DNA from: Pezizomycotina sp. ARF18
Taxonomy: Eukaryota; Ascomycota
Assembly (NCBI GenBank): GCA_002224055.1
Contig: AZLU01000184.1
Location: 1-64,000, forward strand
Reading direction: 5' to 3'
DNA length: 64,000 nt
Shown here: piece after piece, positions 59,286 through 64,000 of the stretch
Numbering within the stretch: position 1 is the stretch's first letter
Layout: every line of letters starts with the position of its first letter
Position numbers and translations under genes: made by a program
Notes under the pieces: model-generated
The model's input: the letters and a program-made list of their open reading frames with translations, nothing else
Databases searched by the model: none
Told to the model about the DNA's origin: nothing

Positions 59286-60217
59286 CCCTTTTGTGGCACA
59301 TCACCATCCGCTAACGGCAGATAAATACGAACCGCAGCTTCCACCTAAACCGCAACTAGTCAAGCGCGGATACTAGGATCTACAAATGATAATATTACGA
59401 GACATTGTTTCTGTCCCGTTAATTTGTTCTTCTCATAATCTGCTCAGGGGCCTTGCAGAGGAAGGTCTGTTTCCTCGAGTTTTCGATCCGAGAGAATCAA
59501 TGGGTGAAGTGTTTCTCAGAAAACCAAACAAACTGCGGATAAACATCGGAATACAGTACTGTGAATCTGAAGATCAATAAAAGCTAAACGAATATAATGT
59601 CAGGATAGACCTGCTGTTTTCAACAAAACCTTCTACTTGTGACCAATATTTCCCGGCTCTGTTATTTGCTTGTGGGGTGACTTCCGCTCGATTCTGTCAA
59701 TCTCGGGCAGAATGAAACAAAAACGTGCGCACCTCGTGGGGGAATTTATCCATGACGATTTTTCTTTAGGTCCCGACTCCCCCCTTTTTATCCGGTCTCT
59801 TTTAATGAAACGCTGAGTACGGAAAATGATAAACACTTGATATATCTATAGTTCATGAAAAAGAAGTGTTGATCTTCGGCTGGGACGCGTACTAGCAATA
59901 CCGTAGAAACCGGCTACTAAGTATATATATATCAAGAAGTATTATAAGTATTTGGGAGATACTAATTATATACTTATTGGCCAGATATATTATTCAGTAG
60001 TACAGTCTGATAGTACCTTAACCCTAGCCCTAAGTTTATATAAATCTTTATTAAGATATACTATTATTAACGTATTGACAATGTTTTAAAAACTCTCTCT
60101 TTGTTTTTTTAAAAAAAAAAAATCATATATAAAAAAAAAAATTTACGTCTTATTCGCGAGACTTGATGAGTTTTGCCAAATCGCTCAATATGCATCCTTA
60201 TTGCCCAGTACAGGAGT
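59286..60217. other. Intergenic; AT-rich block with telomere-like motif
   Basis: The stretch 59860-60180 is very TA-rich (TATATATATC, TATTATTAACG and similar), ending in A and T runs at 60108-60140. Within it 60017-60034 reads CTTAACCCTAGCCCTAAG, similar to degenerate telomere repeat. No gene in the interval. Confidence 0.4.
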
Positions 60218-60364
60218 GTGACAAAAGTCTGGTGGTGGGGGTCACCTTGAGCATTTGGATTGCACCATCTTTAAAATTACTCGATTCAACGACGAGCCAG
60301 CAACGATACACGCACTTCGCAGTATAATAAATGTGATGCCCCACACTACCAAACTTTTGTCTAC
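60218..60364. repeat. MITE-like inverted repeat
   Basis: The two ends are inverted copies about 30 bp long: 60218-60246 (ACAAAAGTCTGGTGGTGGGG core) pairs with 60333-60364 (CCCCACACTACCAAACTTTT core) with a few mismatches, around an 85-bp loop. A partial third copy (ATAATAGATGTGAT then CACCAAACTTTT) lies at 60701-60735. This fits a short non-autonomous DNA element or a structured 3' end. Confidence 0.5.
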
Positions 60365-60934
60365 CCCCCTGTGCATACTTGTTCAAGGCCAGTTTCTACG
60401 GTATGGGAGGTTCCGTGTTCATGGTCCACCTACTACCCGGTCACGGACTCGCTTATGTGATACGCTCATCGTAAGAAAAACAAGGCTTGTACGACTCTTT
60501 GGTGCCTTTACAGCCTTATTAGCATTAGTTCCATTACCTCGAATACCATAACCGGTATGAATTCTTGCCGGAAGGGTTTTACAACCCAGAAAGGCGGAAA
60601 TATAAGCGTTTATAGTAGTTAGGCGGCTTCAGCCTTCAGAACATGCTTGTTACTGGGAGCCACGTAAGGAGAAACAAGTCGTGGCGCGGATATCGAAAGA
60701 ATAATAGATGTGATATTCACCAAACTTTTTGCTACTGATTATCATGAAACAAGAGAAAGAACCCCTTTCATCGCTAAAAGACACCAAACTGACAAAACTC
60801 CTGTGCAATTGAAAAACTTGCAACAAAAGAACGCGAAAAAGGAATCAAGGGAAAACAAACCTCTTGATTCCGTGCAAGAAAACATCGATCAAAAAAAGCA
60901 AGGAAAAAAACAAAACAAGAACAGAAAGCGATTG
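60365..60934. other. Intergenic region
   Basis: Contains the partial repeat copy at 60701-60735 and an A-rich Lys-coding low-complexity stretch at 60780-60930. No independent gene supported; it includes the 3' flank of the rhodopsin-fold gene. Confidence 0.35.
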
Positions 60935-62330
60935 TTATCGCGGTGAACTCGAGAAATCCCTCGAATTCTTCGAAAAATCGCTCACGGTAGCGCTCGTCGT
61001 AATAGTGCTAGTCCGCGTAACGTTAACATTCACGTCGTTCGGCTGCACCACGACCCTCGCCGCGCGAACCGAATTCATCGGACTGATCCGCTTAGCCTTC
61101 TCCAGCGCCTCGCTCTCCTCATGCTCGTATCTCGCTCCTCTTCACGCTCTCGCGATCATAACGTCCCTCATCCAGTTCGAGTGCATCCTCGCTTCGTGCA
61201 ATACCTCCGGAACGCTAACTTCCTTCCTATTACTTCGTTCTGGGGGATCGATGAAGGTTTGGCTTTCGCTTCGACTATGGCGCGGAGGACGGGTAGGCAG
61301 CCGGCGATGACGGCGAATGTTTGCTCGAGGATGTTTAACATGAAAAGTTTTATTTGCGGGATTTCCCCGATTTGATAGCCGACTTCAAGACGATCGCGCA
61401 GGCGATGCTGAGGAAGCCGACGAAGAATGTTACGCCGAGGCCGATTTTTATTCGACCTGGGACGTGGAGAGTGCGGAGGAGGGCGAAGGGAGGAGGTACA
61501 CTGTATGATAAAATTATATTAGTATTTGTTGAACATATAAAGTTATATCTCTTATATATCATGTTTTAAGGGCGAATCATGGGAGGGGAGGAGTAATTCT
61601 TACCTATACGTCCGTAAAGCAATGCCACACAAACACCGCGGGCGTATACCAGCAAAATTAGCGTAGGAACAAAACTTCTCCGGATCCGGACTCCAATTCG
61701 ACGAAATCGGTCGGCACATCGACAGCGTCGCGATAAAGTAAAACAACCATCCGCCAAAACAATCACATCAACAGCCCACAAACACCGCCTTAACCACCTC
61801 CAATCGCCGTATGTCGAGTCGCCTACTCCCGGGTGCGGGAACGATTCGTGTAGAACAGCAGCAAGCTGCATTTAACGGCGTACATGCAGTTCAAATACGT
61901 CATGTTTTCGATCCACCAGACTTTATTAGCCCACTGCCTGTCGGGCCACGGCACGTTGTCGGCCCAAACGTCGTCGAAGAAGATCGTTTGGAGATGACGA
62001 TGTCGAGGCAGCCTTGCTCGAGGAAGGATAGCCAGGCGAAGAGGACGAGGAGGTCGGCGATGCATCCTTTGCGGAGGGGGCGGATCTCGGTCGGCCAGCG
62101 GATATATAATCGCAGTACGACGAGGAGAAGGTTATCACGAGCATAGACCACTCGAAAGCCTATTTTATATTTGATATACATTAGTAAGATCGTGATATCT
62201 GAGACTGAGAGACATTCGGTGCAGGAGAAAAAACGAGGCTGAGGTAAAAATACTTACGAGCATCTGATAGCTCTGTAACGCATGGCCGATGACCGTCCAA
62301 ACGTCAGGAAACAAGCTTCGACGAAATCAT
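60935..62330 (-). CDS. Rhodopsin-fold fungal integral membrane protein (PTH11-type domain)
   Basis: A seven-helix plasma-membrane protein of the large fungal family that includes PTH11-like receptors. Text in order: LRLYIRWPTEIRPLRKGCIA (cytoplasmic loop), then DLLVLFAWLSFLEQGCLDIV (helix), WADNVPWPDRQWANKVWW, IENMTYLNCMYAVKCSLLLF then YT (helix 3 with the conserved Lys), FYFIATLSMCRPISSNWSPD with PEKFCSYANFAG, and FALLRTLHVPGRIKIGLGVT then FFVGFLSIACAIVLKSAI. A polar C-terminal tail ends KNSRDFSSSPR at 60935. Introns at 62257-62160 (98 bp, branch TTACTAAT) and 61603-61501 (103 bp, branch ATACTAAT) are well formed. The start near 62330 is uncertain and the frame changes several times. It lacks an obvious CFEM domain. 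Probable role in surface sensing, by family. Confidence 0.7.
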
Positions 62331-62744
62331 GAAGAATAGTTTTTCCGAAAGTGTCGTTGTTGTCGTTTTGTTTCTTATTCGTTCGTGGGACGTCGGCCAA
62401 ATCTTATATAACGGTCAACTATAATAATGACGGGGGACAAGAACGGGAAAAATTTCCAAGAAAGAAAATTAAAAAAAAAAAAAAAGTGGGGGAGGGAAAA
62501 CGAATAAATATAAAGAAGGGGGGGGGGGTTGAACGACCTTATTGGGGTTAAAATATCGCCCCGGAGCCTTACTTCATTGAACGAAAAGAACTTGACTCGT
62601 GTGAGCACAGGTGCCACTCACGGACCTCGCTTTATTGCGATCGTGTTACCAAGTACTTGTTTTTTATTTTATTTTATTTTTATTTTATTTTTATTTTTAT
62701 TTTATTTTTATTTTTATTTTATTTTTATTTATTTTTATTTTTTA

Positions 62745-62775
<31 letters not shown>

Positions 62776-64000
62776 TTTTTTTTCGTTCCCGGAAGTGTCG
62801 TTTCAGCTAGAGTAGGCGAAAATCCGGACCTCTCGCCTAAACCTATCATGGAAAATAAGTGGAAGAATCGATGAATCAAAAAGAATCAGTGATACGAGAA
62901 GCAAGAGACAGCAGTTTCCTTACCCTCGCTGCTATTGGACAGTGCTTACCGAATACGCAGGACGACCTGTGCGGGATCCACACACCGGAACGAAAGTGGC
63001 AGATAGGCCCCGCTAGTGTTAGTGGGTGGAGCCTAAATTTTGTCAGAACCATGAGGGTAATTTTTCCGGGACGGAGGTAAAGCACAGAATTTCGGAAAGG
63101 CGTAAAACCATCTCAGGGTCTACCCTTGTTGTAATGTTGGGTGGACGTTTTGTATCAAAAGAGCCCAGGAATAATAACCTCCAAGGCCGTGTCGTGTGAA
63201 ACTTGACGTATGACGTTGAAAAACGTGGAACCTTCGTCGACACGATGCCAAAAGTGGAGCACGTGTGTTCTGTATTATTCGAGCCTTCTTCGCATCCGCA
63301 AGCTAGATTGCGAGCGAACCGGCGGAATCATTCATCTGTCTCTCGATTCATCGAAAAGGAAGTGAAACCCCTTTATGCAATAGGCGGCGAGTGTGGGAAT
63401 TACAATTCGCTTCAGCCCGTTGCTTCGAGAGTGTCGAACGTCGAAAACTGCCGGGCGGAGCTCGGGAAGGCTCTATCGAATATGGACACCTCTGTCGACA
63501 TGTCTTGCCCTGGGCACGGCCCGTGACCTGTAATGAGCAAGTCAACGAGAAGTGAGTAATCTGAACCCAACATATTCACGTGTGGGGGCGTTTTATCAAC
63601 CTTATCTGCGACCAATATTCTTCATGCGACAAGGACCCTTTCGGCGTCTCCGGTTGCTTGATCCTAGCGCAATTGTGCAGGAACCCGCAAATATAAGCTG
63701 TATAGAGGAACTCGACCGTTTGGCATATACTCTCCAGGGTACTGGGCCCGCGAGTGGCTCTATGAGTGCATTGTTGTTGTAAGCTTGCTGTGCTTCGCGG
63801 AGTTCGATCCTGGAAGCATCGCGGAGGGATGGTCATTGCGGAGATAGTGGAAAATCAAGAAACTATCAGTGAAATACTAAATTAATCAATTTGTTTTAAA
63901 CCGTTTAAGTCTTCTAGGAAGCACTGCTTATTAGACAAATATTGAATATTTATTTATTTATTTATTATAAAAAAAAAAAAAAAAAACACCCATACGCACT
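62331..64000. other. Terminal intergenic region
   Basis: About 1.7 kb. It contains an A run at 62471-62485, a G run at 62518-62528, the TTTTA microsatellite, and a poly-A tract at 63967-63986. A 107-codon plus-strand stretch (63203-63526) has no recognised motif. No tRNA found; a TTCGATC-like loop at 63803 lacks the rest of a cloverleaf. Confidence 0.4.
62659..62783 (+). repeat. (TTTTA)n / (TTTTTA)n microsatellite
   Basis: About 125 bp composed of ATTTT and ATTTTT units with no interruption by C or G, followed by a T run. Confidence 0.95.

Noticed and set aside
60864-61310. Plus-strand hydrophobic 148-codon protein
   Set aside because: The opposite strand carries the tail of the rhodopsin-fold protein with coherent family text; the plus-strand frame is its shadow.
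63781-63835. TTCGATC loop resembling a tRNA T-arm
   Set aside because: The flanking bases do not pair and there is no acceptor stem, D-arm or anticodon arm in the right place.

Overview
The window looks like a filamentous ascomycete (Pezizomycotina) chromosome segment. The evidence is a very large nearly intronless NRPS gene, short introns of 70-105 bp with fungal branch sites (TACTAAT, GCTAAC), a fungal rhodopsin-fold (PTH11-type) membrane protein, an F-box protein and small secreted proteins, with long AT-rich intergenic stretches full of homopolymers. I cannot place it to genus.

Layout. 1-1.67 kb: nothing recognisable. 1.67-5.64 kb (-): full-length ABC-C (MRP-type) transporter. 7.73-8.88 kb (+): aminoglycoside/choline-kinase-fold phosphotransferase. 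9.25-10.16 kb (-): pyrroline-5-carboxylate reductase. 11.77-12.74 kb (-): Fe(II)/2-oxoglutarate oxygenase. 16.1-36.06 kb (+): a 20-kb six-module NRPS, read as A-T, C-A-T, C-A-T, C-A-T, C-A-T-E, C-A-T-TE. Together 1.7-36 kb looks like one biosynthetic locus. The inferred product is a hexapeptide with a D residue at position 5, released by a C-terminal thioesterase (unusual in fungi). The reductase plus oxygenase could supply or modify a proline-type residue, and the ABC transporter could export the product.

36-53 kb is different: small, poorly conserved genes. A roughly 2-kb segment seems duplicated (37.6-39 and 39.6-41 kb), each copy with a small minus-strand ORF divergent from a plus-strand acidic coiled-coil gene behind a TATA box. 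Next come two relatives sharing an HMR-x-RFY-x-YA motif (41.4 and 42.7 kb; the second is a clean three-exon gene), membrane and secreted small proteins (43.6-45.4 kb), another coiled-coil gene (46.6 kb), a small secreted six-cysteine protein (49.0 kb), an F-box protein (50.5 kb) and a fourth acidic coiled-coil protein (53.4 kb).

54-64 kb holds a triplicated 220-250 bp repeat (54.4-55.0 kb), a SAM methyltransferase (55.8 kb), a degenerate satellite of ~183-bp units (57.9-59.3 kb), a MITE-like inverted repeat (60.2 kb), the rhodopsin-fold protein (60.9-62.3 kb, -) and a TTTTA microsatellite (62.66 kb).

Caveat: almost every long gene changes reading frame every few hundred bases, yet catalytic residues are preserved throughout and I noticed no stop arising without a frame change. 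This favours uncorrected indel errors in the sequence over old pseudogenes, though recent decay is possible. CDS spans below therefore cover the whole apparent gene.
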